Of a stretch of DNA of 59,793 bases, positions 25,235 to 34,583 are shown piece after piece. The stretch is from contig MENF01000191.1 of assembly GCA_001769035.1 (NCBI GenBank), positions 1-59,793 on the forward strand. The letters run 5' to 3'. The position numbers and the translations under genes are program-made. The notes beneath the pieces are model-generated. The model was not told the origin of the DNA and searched no databases. It saw nothing but the letters and a program-made list of their open reading frames with translations. Every line of letters starts with the position of its first letter. The first letter of the stretch is position 1. This DNA comes from Bacteroidetes bacterium GWA2_32_17 (GTDB taxonomy: Bacteria > Bacteroidota > Bacteroidia > Bacteroidales > GWA2-32-17).

Positions 25235-25395
25235 TATTCAAGGTTAAGGTTAAGGGTTGAGATTGAAACAAGATTGAATAGATTGAGAAGACAAGATTGA
25301 AGAACGTCTTCATCAATCCTATCAATCTTCTTCAATCTTCATCAATCTGAAAAATATAATAAATTGAGTATCAATAAACTAAAAAATATAAACAC
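25235..25395 (+). repeat. Modular leader repeat before the 1487-residue adhesin gene
   Basis: In order toward the gene: AAGGTTAAGGTTAAGGG words, AAGATTGA words, a hairpin centre (GAAGAACGTCTTC), TCAATCTT words, CTGAAAAATATAA, the block GTATCAATAAACTAAAAAAT, then ATAAACAC and the ATG. The order and orientation are the same before genes starting at 42898 and 35981 (both minus strand). Confidence 0.75.
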
Positions 25396-28300
25396 ATGAA
25401 AAAAATAATTTATTTATGGTTCATTTCCATAATTCTTTTAGCAAATGCAAATATATTTGCACAAACATATACTTACCCGGGACCTTCCGTTAATATCCCC
25501 GATAATGATGCTATTAATGGTGGTTGGGCTGAAATTAATGTTTCAGGAATAAGCCCTGTAAGCGAGGTAGATTATGTTACTATCAATCTAACACATACTT
25601 GGGATAGCGATTTGAAAATTGTATTGGAATTTTTTGATAACAGTTGGATATTGTCGGATGGAAATGGTGCTGATGGTAATAATTATACCAATACAGTTTT
25701 TCGTGACGGATACACTCCTATTACTTCCGGTAGTGCACCTTTCACAGGAACTTATGCACCCGAAACTCCCTTACCAAAATTTATTGATAATTTTAACCCA
25801 AATGGTAAATGGACACTGCATGTTTTTGATTTATCTGGTTTAGATGTCGGTACCATTAATAGTTGGAGTATAACGTTTAAAGCACCTACCTGTGCAACCA
25901 TCGGTTTTAGTGGATTACCTGCTACAATGAACTGTAATGATGCTGCTGTTCAGTTAGAGGCAAGTGATTTCGTCACTGCCGGGGGAACTGATTTCCCGAC
26001 TATGTTTTTAGAATTTAATATTGATGCTACTCTTGACCCAACTACTGCAGATAATACTTTTATACTTTATGAAGATGGAAACCCAATTTATAATGATGTT
26101 GTTACTACAGATCGTTTAACTCTATATTTTACAGGACCTTATCCGAGTCCAACTTCGGTTTATTATGTAAATGTTTGTAATACAAATTATACTACTTCTT
26201 GGCTTATTTACGATGGAAACGGACAAATTCTGACAAGTGGCTCTACTACAAATGCCTGTAACAATTCTGCATCCTGGAGTCCTTACGGAACAAGCAGTTG
26301 GACATGTACTCCCACAAATGGAATTACTGCTACAGGAGATTGGGGAGTAGCTGTATTTGACCCATCCGTAGTAGGTGCAGGAACATATACTATTACATAT
26401 AATTGGAATAATCAAGGTACAGGTGGCAATGCTTGTTCCGGCTCTGGTCAGCATACTGTAAACGTTGTTAACCCTTGGACTGCTACATGGAATAGTCCCG
26501 GAACAGTTTGTGCTTCCGGTGGTTCATTAAATCTAAACACTTATTTAACAGGAAGTCCTGGAGGTACATGGTCAGGTACAGGTGTAAGCGGGACAACTTT
26601 TAATCCTTCAGGACTCTCAGGTCCAATAAATATAACATATTATGTTGGAAATAGTGTACCTTGTAGTGCAACGGTTTCTCATACTATTACTGTGGTTACA
26701 AACCCAATTGCTTCAGCAGTAAGTAATGGTCCGGTATGTGTGGGCAGCACATTAACTTTAACTGGTGGGCCTAGTAGCATGACCAGTTATTCTTGGTCAG
26801 GACCAAATGGATTTACATCATCATCGCAAAACCCAACGGTATCTGGAAGTGCAACTTCAGCAATGGCTGGAACATATTCTTTAACTGTAACAAATAGCAG
26901 TGGATGTACAAATACTACAACAACTTCTGTAACTGTAAATACTTTACCAGTACCAACAGCATCAAATAACAGTCCCGTGTGTGAAGGCAGCTCATTAACA
27001 TTATCGGGTTTGCCAAATAGTATGATAAACTATTCGTGGTCGGGACCGGCTGGCTTTACATCAACATCACAAAACCCTACAGTATCAGTAAGTGCAACTA
27101 CTGCAATGTCTGGGACATATACACTTACAGTAACAGATGGCAATGGATGTTCAAGTACCACAACAACCTCAGTAACTGTAAATGCCTCACCAGTAGCAAT
27201 TGCTACAAGTAATGGTCCTGTTTGTGAAGGAACATTACTAAATTTAACAGGAGCACCCGGCGGAATGATTAGTTATTCGTGGTCGGGTCCTAATGGTTTT
27301 ACATCAACATTACAAAGTCCTACTGTATCATCAAATACAACAACTGCAATGGCTGGAACATATACTTTAACTGTATTAAATAGCAATAATTGCACAAATA
27401 CAACAACAACCGCAGTAATAGTAAATACAAATCCTACACCATCAATAACCGGCTCATTAACATTTTGTACAGGTGGTTCAACAACACTCAATGCAGGTCC
27501 CGGATATTCAATTTATGCATGGTCACCTTCGGGCAGCACACAAACAATAAACGTAACTACTGCAGGAACTTATAATGTAACTGTTACAAATGCAAGCGGT
27601 TGTACAGGAACAGCGTCTGTTAATGTTACAGTAAGTTCAAGTTTAACGCCATCAATAACAGGTTCGTTAACATTCTGTACAGGTGGCTCAACTATTCTTG
27701 ATGCAGGTGTTGGATTTTCAACCTACACATGGCTTCCTTCGGGTAATTCACAAACATTAAATGTTACAAGTGCAGGAAATTATTCTGTAACTGTTACTGA
27801 TGCAAATGGATGTTCGGGAACTGATAATGTTTCTGTAACAGAAAATTCAAATCCTACACCTGCAATAACAGGGACTTTAACATTTTGTACAGGTGACTCA
27901 ACCATCCTTGATGTCGGTTCGGGATATTCAATTTATGCATGGTCACCTTCGGGTAGCACACAAACAATAAATGTAACAAGTGCAGGAAATTATTCTGTAA
28001 CTGTTACTGATGCAAATGGTTGTTCGGGAACTGATAATATAAATGTAACAGAAAATCCAAACCCAACACCTTCAATATCCGGAGCGTTAACATTTTGTAC
28101 AGGTGGTTCAACTACACTTGATGCAGGAACGGGATATTCTGCTTATGTTTGGTTTCCATCGGGAATTACACAAACAATAAATGTAACTACTGCTGGAACA
28201 TACGCTGTAACGGTTACAAATGCAAATGGTTGTATAGGTTCGGCTTCAGTTAATGTTACAGTAAATTCTAGTTTAACACCTTCAATTACAGGTGCAACAA

Positions 28301-29859
28301 CATTTTGTACAGGTGATTCAACAATACTTGATGCCGGTTCAGGATATACAACTTATATATGGTCTCCATCCGGTAACACACAAACTATTACTGTAACAAG
28401 TACAGGAACTTATTCTGTAACCGTTACTAATGCAAGTGGTTGCACTGGAACAACAAGTGCAAATGTTACAGTAAATACAAGTCCTACACCTATAATAACA
28501 GGTGCATTATCATTTTGTACAGGTGGCTCAACAACACTTGATGCGGGAATGGGATATTCAACTTATGTATGGTCACCATCAGGTAACTCTCAATCAATAA
28601 ATGTAACTACAGCAGGAACATATTCTGTAACCGTTACTAATGCAAGTGGCTGTACAGGATCGGCTTCTGTTAATGTAACTGTAAGTTCAAATTTATCTCC
28701 AACTATTACAGGAGCTTTAGCATTTTGTTTAGGTGGTTCAACAATACTTGATGCTGGTTCGGGATATTTTACTTATACATGGTTACCATCAGGTAGCACT
28801 CAAACAATAACTGTAACGAGTGCAGGAACTTATACAGTAACAGTAACAAATTCAAGTGGTTGTTCCGGAACAGCTAGCGTAGATGTTTCGGTAAGTGTAA
28901 TTAATTCTACCATTATAGGAACTGATGTAAGTTGTTTAGGAGGAAATAATGGTTCCGCAACTGTTACTCCAAGTGGCGGAACACCAGATTACAGTTATAA
29001 CTGGTCGCCAAGTGGTGGTAATACTTCAACCGTTACAGATTTAATTGCCGGGAGTTATTCAGTAACAATATACGATGCAAATAGTTGTACAAGCACAAAT
29101 TCTGTTACAATAACAGAACCTGCCACAGCGGTTTCATCTGCAATTTTAAACACAATAAATCCTACATGCTTTGGGGGAAACGATGGTTCAATTTTGACTT
29201 CAACTTCTAATGGAACACCTCCATATACTTATTTATGGACAACCGGAGCAGTTACTCAGAATTTAGATTCAGTTGGCGAAGGAAACTACTCGTTAACTGT
29301 TAGTGATTTTAATGATTGTCAGGCTATTATTGATACAACGTTAACTAATCCAATACCAATGGTTATTACAGATACAACTGGAGTAAATGCAAGTAATATA
29401 GGTTTTGTTGATATTACAGTTTCAAATGGAATATCACCTTATACTTATTTATGGTCGAACGGTGCAACAACCGAGGATATCTCAGGGTTAAATTCGTCGG
29501 GTACTTTTATTGTTACCGTTACCGATGCAAATTCCTGTTTAATTACCGATACCTTTAACATTGAAGTTCCACTTTTAGAATTAGAAATACCTACTGCAAT
29601 TACTCCTAACAATGATGGTAAAAATGATAATTTCGAAATAAAACATATTGAACAATATTCAACTGTTTCTATCGAAATTTTTAATCGCTGGGGCGATAAA
29701 ATTTTTATGTTTTCAGGTTCAGGAATTGAATATTTAAACACTTCAAAAAGGTGGAATGGAAAATTTAAAGGAAAAGATTTGCCAATGGGCGGATATATTT
29801 ACATTTTAAAAATATCTGATTTAGAGCCAATTAACGGAATTGTTTCAATAATCAGGTAA
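25396..29859 (+). CDS. Giant SprB-like repeat adhesin with type B sorting domain
   Basis: A 1487-residue T9SS-exported surface protein. After the signal peptide (1-22, ends IFAQ) is a proprotein-convertase P-type domain (about 25-165, IPDNDAINGGWAEINVSGI, ending NSWSITFKAP). A region without a clear family follows (170-355). Next are three Ig-like modules of about 78 residues (SYSWSGPNGFTS...TTTTSVTVN, about 437-675) and then seven 70-residue modules (ITGSLTFCTGGSTTLDAG...VTVTNASGC) encoded by exact 210-bp periods from about 27430 to 28900. Two SprB repeats (CLGGNNGSATVTPSGGTP) and a type B sorting domain (PTAITPNNDGKNDNFEIK, FNRWGDKIF) end the protein. The downstream PorP/SprF gene is its likely outer-membrane anchor or export partner. 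Confidence 0.9.
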   Translation: MKKIIYLWFISIILLANANIFAQTYTYPGPSVNIPDNDAINGGWAEINVSGISPVSEVDYVTINLTHTWDSDLKIVLEFFDNSWILSDGNGADGNNYTNTVFRDGYTPITSGSAPFTGTYAPETPLPKFIDNFNPNGKWTLHVFDLSGLDVGTINSWSITFKAPTCATIGFSGLPATMNCNDAAVQLEASDFVTAGGTDFPTMFLEFNIDATLDPTTADNTFILYEDGNPIYNDVVTTDRLTLYFTGPYPSPTSVYYVNVCNTNYTTSWLIYDGNGQILTSGSTTNACNNSASWSPYGTSSWTCTPTNGITATGDWGVAVFDPSVVGAGTYTITYNWNNQGTGGNACSGSGQHTVNVVNPWTATWNSPGTVCASGGSLNLNTYLTGSPGGTWSGTGVSGTTFNPSGLSGPINITYYVGNSVPCSATVSHTITVVTNPIASAVSNGPVCVGSTLTLTGGPSSMTSYSWSGPNGFTSSSQNPTVSGSATSAMAGTYSLTVTNSSGCTNTTTTSVTVNTLPVPTASNNSPVCEGSSLTLSGLPNSMINYSWSGPAGFTSTSQNPTVSVSATTAMSGTYTLTVTDGNGCSSTTTTSVTVNASPVAIATSNGPVCEGTLLNLTGAPGGMISYSWSGPNGFTSTLQSPTVSSNTTTAMAGTYTLTVLNSNNCTNTTTTAVIVNTNPTPSITGSLTFCTGGSTTLNAGPGYSIYAWSPSGSTQTINVTTAGTYNVTVTNASGCTGTASVNVTVSSSLTPSITGSLTFCTGGSTILDAGVGFSTYTWLPSGNSQTLNVTSAGNYSVTVTDANGCSGTDNVSVTENSNPTPAITGTLTFCTGDSTILDVGSGYSIYAWSPSGSTQTINVTSAGNYSVTVTDANGCSGTDNINVTENPNPTPSISGALTFCTGGSTTLDAGTGYSAYVWFPSGITQTINVTTAGTYAVTVTNANGCIGSASVNVTVNSSLTPSITGATTFCTGDSTILDAGSGYTTYIWSPSGNTQTITVTSTGTYSVTVTNASGCTGTTSANVTVNTSPTPIITGALSFCTGGSTTLDAGMGYSTYVWSPSGNSQSINVTTAGTYSVTVTNASGCTGSASVNVTVSSNLSPTITGALAFCLGGSTILDAGSGYFTYTWLPSGSTQTITVTSAGTYTVTVTNSSGCSGTASVDVSVSVINSTIIGTDVSCLGGNNGSATVTPSGGTPDYSYNWSPSGGNTSTVTDLIAGSYSVTIYDANSCTSTNSVTITEPATAVSSAILNTINPTCFGGNDGSILTSTSNGTPPYTYLWTTGAVTQNLDSVGEGNYSLTVSDFNDCQAIIDTTLTNPIPMVITDTTGVNASNIGFVDITVSNGISPYTYLWSNGATTEDISGLNSSGTFIVTVTDANSCLITDTFNIEVPLLELEIPTAITPNNDGKNDNFEIKHIEQYSTVSIEIFNRWGDKIFMFSGSGIEYLNTSKRWNGKFKGKDLPMGGYIYILKISDLEPINGIVSIIR
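27430..28900 (+). repeat. Seven tandem 210-bp coding repeats
   Basis: The ATTTTGTAC-type landmark recurs at about 27464, 27674, 27884, 28094, 28304, 28514 and 28724, a constant 210-bp (70-codon) period inside the adhesin gene. Copies differ mainly at a few positions, consistent with amplification and exchange. Confidence 0.85.
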
Positions 29860-29899
29860 AAAAATGAAACATTTTTTGTTATATTAAGTAATAAAGTTA

Positions 29900-29907
29900 T
29901 AAATTTG
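29900..29907 (+). promoter_or_regulatory. Promoter -7 box of porP/sprF-like gene
   Basis: TAAATTTG matches TAnnTTTG, 19 bp before the ATG at 29927. The PorP/SprF gene may therefore be transcribed independently of the adhesin gene. Confidence 0.5.
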
Positions 29908-29926
29908 TATAAAAAAAGAAAATAAT

Positions 29927-30841
29927 ATGAAAAAATCATTAATCATTTTCTCCGTTTTTGTTTTTGCAGTAATTGGGTTAAAAGCTCAACAGCTTCCACT
30001 TTATTCGCAATACATGATGAATGCGTTCTTGCTTAATCCTGCAATTGCCGGTAGTGTTGATTATTTTCCTGTACGATTAACAGTACGACAACAATGGGTT
30101 GGAATTACAGATGCACCGTCAACTCAAGCAATTAGCGGTCACTATTTGTTTGAAAACATGAACTTTGGTTTAGGTGGATATTTATTTAATGACAAATTTG
30201 GACCAATGAGCCGTACAGGGCTTCAGGTTTGCGGTGCATATCATTTAAAATTATCGGGAATTGATTCTAAATTGGGAATTGGTTTAGCTTTAAAAGCTTT
30301 TCAATTCAAATTCGACCAATCAAAATTAGTTACAATTGACGATAATGACCCGGCAATTAATCACGGAATTATCACTCAAGTTGTTCCCGATGCTGATTTC
30401 GGTTTATATTTGTATAACAGCAAATATTTTGTAGGCGTCGCCGCAACTCAATTAATTCAACTTAACATTGACTTTGGCGATAGTACTGTAGATAAAAACC
30501 AGATTATACGCCATTATTTTTCTACTGCTGGTTATAAATTTACTATTAGCGATGATTTTGAAATAGAACCATCATTATTGTTTAAAGCTACTTTCCAAAC
30601 TCCTTCGCAAGTTGATATTAATTGTAAAGCTTATTACAAAAAAAATTACTGGCTTGGAGTATCTTACCGTTCAAGCAAAGATATTGCTATTATGTTAGGC
30701 GTTAAAGTAAAAAAATTCTACATTGGCTATGCTTTCGACTATACAACCAGTCATTTAAAAGATTACAGCCATGGTAGCCACGAAATTTTAATTGGATTTA
30801 ATGTAACCGAAGGTAAAAATACCGGCTCAAGTTTGTTATAA
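29927..30841 (+). CDS. PorP/SprF-family type IX secretion membrane protein
   Basis: A 304-residue outer-membrane beta-barrel protein of the PorP/SprF family. Signal peptide 1-20 (ends IGLKAQ), then QQLPLYSQYMMNAFLLNPAIAGS, the diagnostic opening, followed by alternating strands and RQQWVGITDAPSTQAISGHY. Members help export and anchor type B (SprB-like) substrates, and this gene directly follows such a substrate, 67 bp downstream. A hairpin terminator follows at 30877-30905. The assignment to the family is firm; the exact pairing is inferred from position. Confidence 0.92.
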   Translation: MKKSLIIFSVFVFAVIGLKAQQLPLYSQYMMNAFLLNPAIAGSVDYFPVRLTVRQQWVGITDAPSTQAISGHYLFENMNFGLGGYLFNDKFGPMSRTGLQVCGAYHLKLSGIDSKLGIGLALKAFQFKFDQSKLVTIDDNDPAINHGIITQVVPDADFGLYLYNSKYFVGVAATQLIQLNIDFGDSTVDKNQIIRHYFSTAGYKFTISDDFEIEPSLLFKATFQTPSQVDINCKAYYKKNYWLGVSYRSSKDIAIMLGVKVKKFYIGYAFDYTTSHLKDYSHGSHEILIGFNVTEGKNTGSSLL

Positions 30842-30876
30842 TTGTTTTCATTTATAAGTTTTAAAGTTAAATTAAT

Positions 30877-30905
30877 AAAAAAGCTGATTAAAATTAGCTT
30901 TTTTT
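30877..30905 (+). terminator. Terminator after porP/sprF-like gene
   Basis: AAAAAAGCTGATT and its partner AATTAGCTTTTTT form an A/T-rich stem with a T tail, 36 bp after the stop codon. Confidence 0.65.
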
Positions 30906-30949
30906 GTTTGTTACAAATGCTTTGAGTTTTGAATTAAGTCTGTTTTTAA

Positions 30950-31684
30950 TTAATAGTTTCTGATAAACTCACCTAAACCATAGCAATTTACTGTAATTAT
31001 TGAGGGATTTCCATTCATGTAAATATTACCATTTCCGTATAATTTAGCTCCAATTTCATCTTTAACTGTTAAATAACAATTCCCTGTAGAATTATTCATT
31101 ATATAACAATGTGTAGTAGGTAATTCATAAAAGTTAAAATATGCGTAACCATGGTTCCAGTAATAACCCACTCCAACATTTCCTTTTAAGTTTATATTAC
31201 CGGTTCCGGCATGAAGTGCAAAAGTTAATGTAGAACAATTAATTAATAAATTTACATTTGAAATATCAGCCCAGTCATCAATTCTGATTTCATTTTCAAA
31301 TAAAGTATCATTACAGTTAATATCGCAACTGCCTTTTAAATTCAAATAAGTTAATTTATTGAGTGTGATTTCAAGTTTTGCTTTACCAATATACTTTCTT
31401 GTCCAATTACATTTATTAGTATTTTTAATATATAATCGGTTATTCTCAACTTTTGTTTCGATACCACTAATTAAATTTTTTCCGGTTGTAATTTTTATCT
31501 TATAAACCGTATCAATTTTAAATGTAACATCAAACACATTATTTATTTCAATTTCAGTAAACGAATCTAAATCTCTTTGTTCTTCAAATTCTTTCCCGTT
31601 TGAAACAAAACAATCGCATTGATGCCCTTTAGTACATGATAATAACAGTAACAATAATATAATAAAATATGTGCTTTTAATCAT
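30950..31684 (-). CDS. DUF2807 head-GIN domain lipoprotein
   Basis: A 244-residue lipoprotein of the DUF2807 (putative auto-transporter adhesin head GIN) family. The signal peptide ends LLLLSC (Cys16). The mature part is a right-handed beta-helix-like run of short strands: FTEIEINNVFDVTFKIDTVYKIKITTGKNLI, LTYLNLKGSCDINCNDTLF, LTFALHAGTGNINLKGNVG, ending YGLGEFIRNY. It appears monocistronic. The family is common in Bacteroidota and its role is unknown; adhesin is only a historical label. Confidence 0.85.
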   Translation of the reverse strand: MIKSTYFIILLLLLLSCTKGHQCDCFVSNGKEFEEQRDLDSFTEIEINNVFDVTFKIDTVYKIKITTGKNLISGIETKVENNRLYIKNTNKCNWTRKYIGKAKLEITLNKLTYLNLKGSCDINCNDTLFENEIRIDDWADISNVNLLINCSTLTFALHAGTGNINLKGNVGVGYYWNHGYAYFNFYELPTTHCYIMNNSTGNCYLTVKDEIGAKLYGNGNIYMNGNPSIITVNCYGLGEFIRNY

Positions 31685-31769
31685 TTTTATTTTTTATGCT
31701 ATACTGAACAAAAATACAAAAATTTTCGTGCAAGATAAAGATTCGAAATAATTATTGATATAATTTTTA

Positions 31770-31835
31770 CATTCTTCGCTTGCGATAGCTATCGAAATGG
31801 AGAGAGACAGCTTGTCTTAAGCGAAGTCGAAAGAG
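31770..31835. repeat. Degenerate CATTCTTCGCTTGCGATAGCTATCG repeat
   Basis: The piece ATTCTTCGCTTGCGATAGCT followed by ATCG and later AAGCGAAGTCGAAAGA resembles the GAAGAATC repeat family at 21733 and 54881. Contains the palindrome CGATAGCTATCG. Confidence 0.4.
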
Positions 31836-31846
31836 GGTAAGGTCAT

Positions 31847-31880
31847 AAAAAAACTGCCCTGAATACCAGGACAGTTTTTA
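31847..31880 (-). terminator. Terminator of the c-type cytochrome gene
   Basis: AAAAACTGCCCT at left pairs with AGGACAGTTTTT; read on the minus strand the stem ends in a T run, 24 bp after the cytochrome stop codon. Confidence 0.8.
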
Positions 31881-31904
31881 CAAAACATATGAAAAAAGGA
31901 AAAA

Positions 31905-32834
31905 TTAAAAACCAGGGAAAGCTACTGTGTCTTGTCCCATTACCATCATATTTCTAATATCTTGATCGGTAATAGATTGTGATGGCATAGCATCTGCATC
32001 GGCACAGCCGCTATCAATATGTTCGCGATCGGTTGGCATTCCCCAAATAGCTTTATGTTGAATTTCGTGTGGATCACCTCTGAACATATCGCCTAAATAA
32101 ATACCATTGCAATAAACATTAATTTGAGTACCATCGGCACCGTGGCAACCTTTACATTTTGCATTATATGTAACTAACCCTGCTGCACCATCGCCACCTT
32201 TACCAATTTCTGAAAATGTTTTTGTACCGGTAGGATAAACTCCTGAAGTACTTAAATCGTAAAATTCGTTAACATTATGAGCTGTTTCTTTTAAAAATTT
32301 TACAGCATCCCAAATTTGGGCATCACTTAAAATTGTACCATAATCGGGCATTGTGCCATTGTATGAAGTTTGTGTGCTCTTTGTTCTGCCACCGGTATTT
32401 TTAATTGCATCAAAAATTTGACGAATGTTGTGAGTTTTAGCCCATGCATACAAATTTAATTCAGCAGCAACAGGATACGTAGCAGTAGGAGTTTTGTTAA
32501 TTAACACGCCATTTCTGCCTAATAAATCCCAGCCATGACAACTTTTACATCTGTAAAAATTTGTGTAAGCGTTAGGGTAATCAGTTTGGTTTGCACTAAT
32601 GTAATTTAAAGGGTGGTCATAAATCTGGGCACCATTAACACCGTTAGCAGCGTCATAAGCAGACTGGTCGGCAGCAGTAACTGCATTTGCATCAGTACCA
32701 TTTGTGCCATTTGTGCCATTTGTGCCAGCAGGACCTATTTCGCCATCTTTACCTTTACAACCACTAAAGGCAATGGTATAAAATGCAATTGAAGCAATTG
32801 CAAACACACTAAATAAAAAATTTTTCTTTTTCAT
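31905..32834 (-). CDS. Dihaem c-type cytochrome lipoprotein
   Basis: A 309-residue lipoprotein with a signal peptide ending IAFSGC (Cys26), a short collagen-like stretch at 28-48 (GKDGEIGPAGTNGTNG), and two class I cytochrome c domains. Haem sites are Cys96-x2-Cys99-His100 and Cys227-x2-Cys230-His231; probable Met ligands are in TMPDYG (Met162) and AMPSQS (Met283). It is likely attached to the cell envelope and passes electrons. Its promoter shares a tandem hexamer element with the next gene (33099-34541), and a two-component system is encoded nearby, so the two haem proteins probably form one regulon. Electron donor and acceptor are unknown. Confidence 0.9.
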   Translation of the reverse strand: MKKKNFLFSVFAIASIAFYTIAFSGCKGKDGEIGPAGTNGTNGTNGTDANAVTAADQSAYDAANGVNGAQIYDHPLNYISANQTDYPNAYTNFYRCKSCHGWDLLGRNGVLINKTPTATYPVAAELNLYAWAKTHNIRQIFDAIKNTGGRTKSTQTSYNGTMPDYGTILSDAQIWDAVKFLKETAHNVNEFYDLSTSGVYPTGTKTFSEIGKGGDGAAGLVTYNAKCKGCHGADGTQINVYCNGIYLGDMFRGDPHEIQHKAIWGMPTDREHIDSGCADADAMPSQSITDQDIRNMMVMGQDTVAFPGF

Positions 32835-32868
32835 GTTATTTTAAATAAATTATTAAATTAATTAAGCA

Positions 32869-32945
32869 CAAAGATATTTTTCAATTCTGTATAGATTCTG
32901 AATTTTATATTAAAGAACATGTTTTTTATATGTTTTACAACATAT
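32869..32945 (-). promoter_or_regulatory. Cytochrome gene promoter with tandem CAGAAT element and dyad
   Basis: On the minus strand, -7 box TATCTTTG is at 32869-32876. CAGAAT occurs twice, 11 bp apart (plus-strand 32884-32889 and 32895-32900), ending exactly 7 bp before the -7 box. Further upstream is a perfect dyad ATATGTT-N4-AACATAT at 32928-32945, which contains ATGT-N6-ACAT. Both elements recur at 34584-34696. Confidence 0.7.
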
Positions 32946-33027
32946 ATTTAGTATGAATAAATTGTTTAAATTAATTTTTTGAAAAAAACTATAAATTGCA
33001 ACTACTAATTTAACTTTCAAACACCAT

Positions 33028-33060
33028 AAAAAAAACTGCCCCAATAAATTGAGGCAGTTT
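33028..33060 (-). terminator. Terminator of the ethylbenzene-dehydrogenase-like haem protein gene
   Basis: AAACTGCCCCAA and TTGAGGCAGTTT form a stem with an AT loop; on the minus strand a T run follows, 38 bp after the stop codon at 33099. Confidence 0.8.
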
Positions 33061-33098
33061 AATAATTAAAATTAAATGAAAAAACGAAATCTTATGTA

Positions 33099-34541
33099 TT
33101 ATGGTATAAATTTAAGATATTTGGATTCAGAACATCTGTGCTCATAACCATGACGCGAATTATCAAATTCTGCAACATTAAACAAATATTCGATACCCAA
33201 ATCAGTATAATTGATATCATCAGCATTACCTGTATTCAATTTTCTGCTAATTTCAGCTTTCCATGTACCATTACTCCAAACCGCACCTATTGCTAAATCA
33301 CCCCTGCTTCCTGTTGGTACAGCGTGAATTCTTTCACAAACAATTGCATTGAGTGTAGAATATTTAGGCCAATATAATGCTGCATCAACATCACTAACTC
33401 CTGTTGTTGCGTTTCCAACGCATTCTCCACCATCAATTTCAGATTGTGTAATAAACATAGCATCAGCAAAATCTGTAGGATTAGTTTCCATCCATTTTGG
33501 ACGCGATTTATCGGCTATACGATTATGTGAAGCGGCAGCAGTCCCAGCATCACCATAACGACCACCATCTTCGCCATTTGTACCTGACCAAACATCACAA
33601 TATGTATCATCAACATATCCAATCATTGAGAAAGTTCCTGCTGTTACTTCGTGTGATGTTGGATTAATAGTTAAACCTGTACCAGATGCCGATGTTACAG
33701 CACCTCCACGAGCGGCTTTACTATGCCATAAATCGGCACGTCCACTTGCTAACCAAGCATCATCAACAATACCATTTACACTAACATGTGGATCTTGATC
33801 CGTTGGATAATACATGTGGCATTTTGTCATACAACCACCTGTGCTATAAGGGTCACCGGTTGTTGTACCAATAGGCCAATAAAATGAAATCCTATCTTCT
33901 GATTCACCAACACATGGTTTTGCCCATGCTCCACTGGCAAATGACCAAGATGCATCTCTTGTAAAACTAGCAGTAGGATCAGCCCATTCAGATAGAATGT
34001 AAATATCAGTTGAAGTATAAACAGCCCTAACATTTACAGTTATTGAACTATTATAAGCATGACAACCTGCACAATTATTGATTTTTGAAGGGTCATTTGG
34101 TGGGTTATTTGTTTCTCCTAAAGCTACAGTTAAAACAGGGGCATTTGCCCATAAAGCATCCACTACACCATCAACTGTTGGAGGAGTTGTTGTTTTAATT
34201 GCATTTAACTTTGATAAATTATATGATGCACCTATAGTAATTGACTCTGTAGCTTCATTAGTCTTTTTTCCGTTTTTAGATAAGGCTTTTAAAGTAACAG
34301 TATAACTACCTGCGGCAGTATAAGTGTGACTTGGCGAAGCTTCTGTCGAAGTTCCTCCATCGCCAAAAGTCCATTCATAACTTTCTGCATCAACAGAGCA
34401 ATTAGTAAAACTTATTGCTTCATTAGCTGAAGCACTAGTTTTTGATGCTGTAAAACACGCATCGGGTTTTTTTTGGCAACTTGTTGATAAAACAATTATT
34501 GCAATCACAAATAACACAGAAAACAAATTTAATTTTCTCAT
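33099..34541 (-). CDS. PKD plus ethylbenzene-dehydrogenase-type haem-binding lipoprotein
   Basis: A 480-residue lipoprotein (signal ends STSC, Cys22). Residues 30-105 form a PKD domain (YEWTFGDGGTSTEASPSHTY). Residues about 115-480 match the ethylbenzene-dehydrogenase-like haem-binding fold (TPPTVDGVVDALWANAPVL, STDIYILSEWADPTAS, EDRISFYWPI). Covalent haem motifs are Cys157-x2-Cys160-His161 and an unusual Cys237-x3-Cys241-His242. Proteins of this plan bind haem in the periplasm or on the surface and act in electron transfer to or from membrane enzymes. The pairing of PKD with this haem fold is uncommon in my memory. It is monocistronic with its own terminator and shares promoter elements with the dihaem cytochrome gene. 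Confidence 0.8.
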   Translation of the reverse strand: MRKLNLFSVLFVIAIIVLSTSCQKKPDACFTASKTSASANEAISFTNCSVDAESYEWTFGDGGTSTEASPSHTYTAAGSYTVTLKALSKNGKKTNEATESITIGASYNLSKLNAIKTTTPPTVDGVVDALWANAPVLTVALGETNNPPNDPSKINNCAGCHAYNSSITVNVRAVYTSTDIYILSEWADPTASFTRDASWSFASGAWAKPCVGESEDRISFYWPIGTTTGDPYSTGGCMTKCHMYYPTDQDPHVSVNGIVDDAWLASGRADLWHSKAARGGAVTSASGTGLTINPTSHEVTAGTFSMIGYVDDTYCDVWSGTNGEDGGRYGDAGTAAASHNRIADKSRPKWMETNPTDFADAMFITQSEIDGGECVGNATTGVSDVDAALYWPKYSTLNAIVCERIHAVPTGSRGDLAIGAVWSNGTWKAEISRKLNTGNADDINYTDLGIEYLFNVAEFDNSRHGYEHRCSESKYLKFIP

Positions 34542-34583
34542 AACAAAATTATTTAGTTAAAAATTATTAATTTTAAAATCAAA

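Noticed and set aside
33349-33558. Open frames on the opposite strand of haem and adhesin genes
   Set aside because: They are shadows of real genes in other frames, with no start signals or recognisable products.
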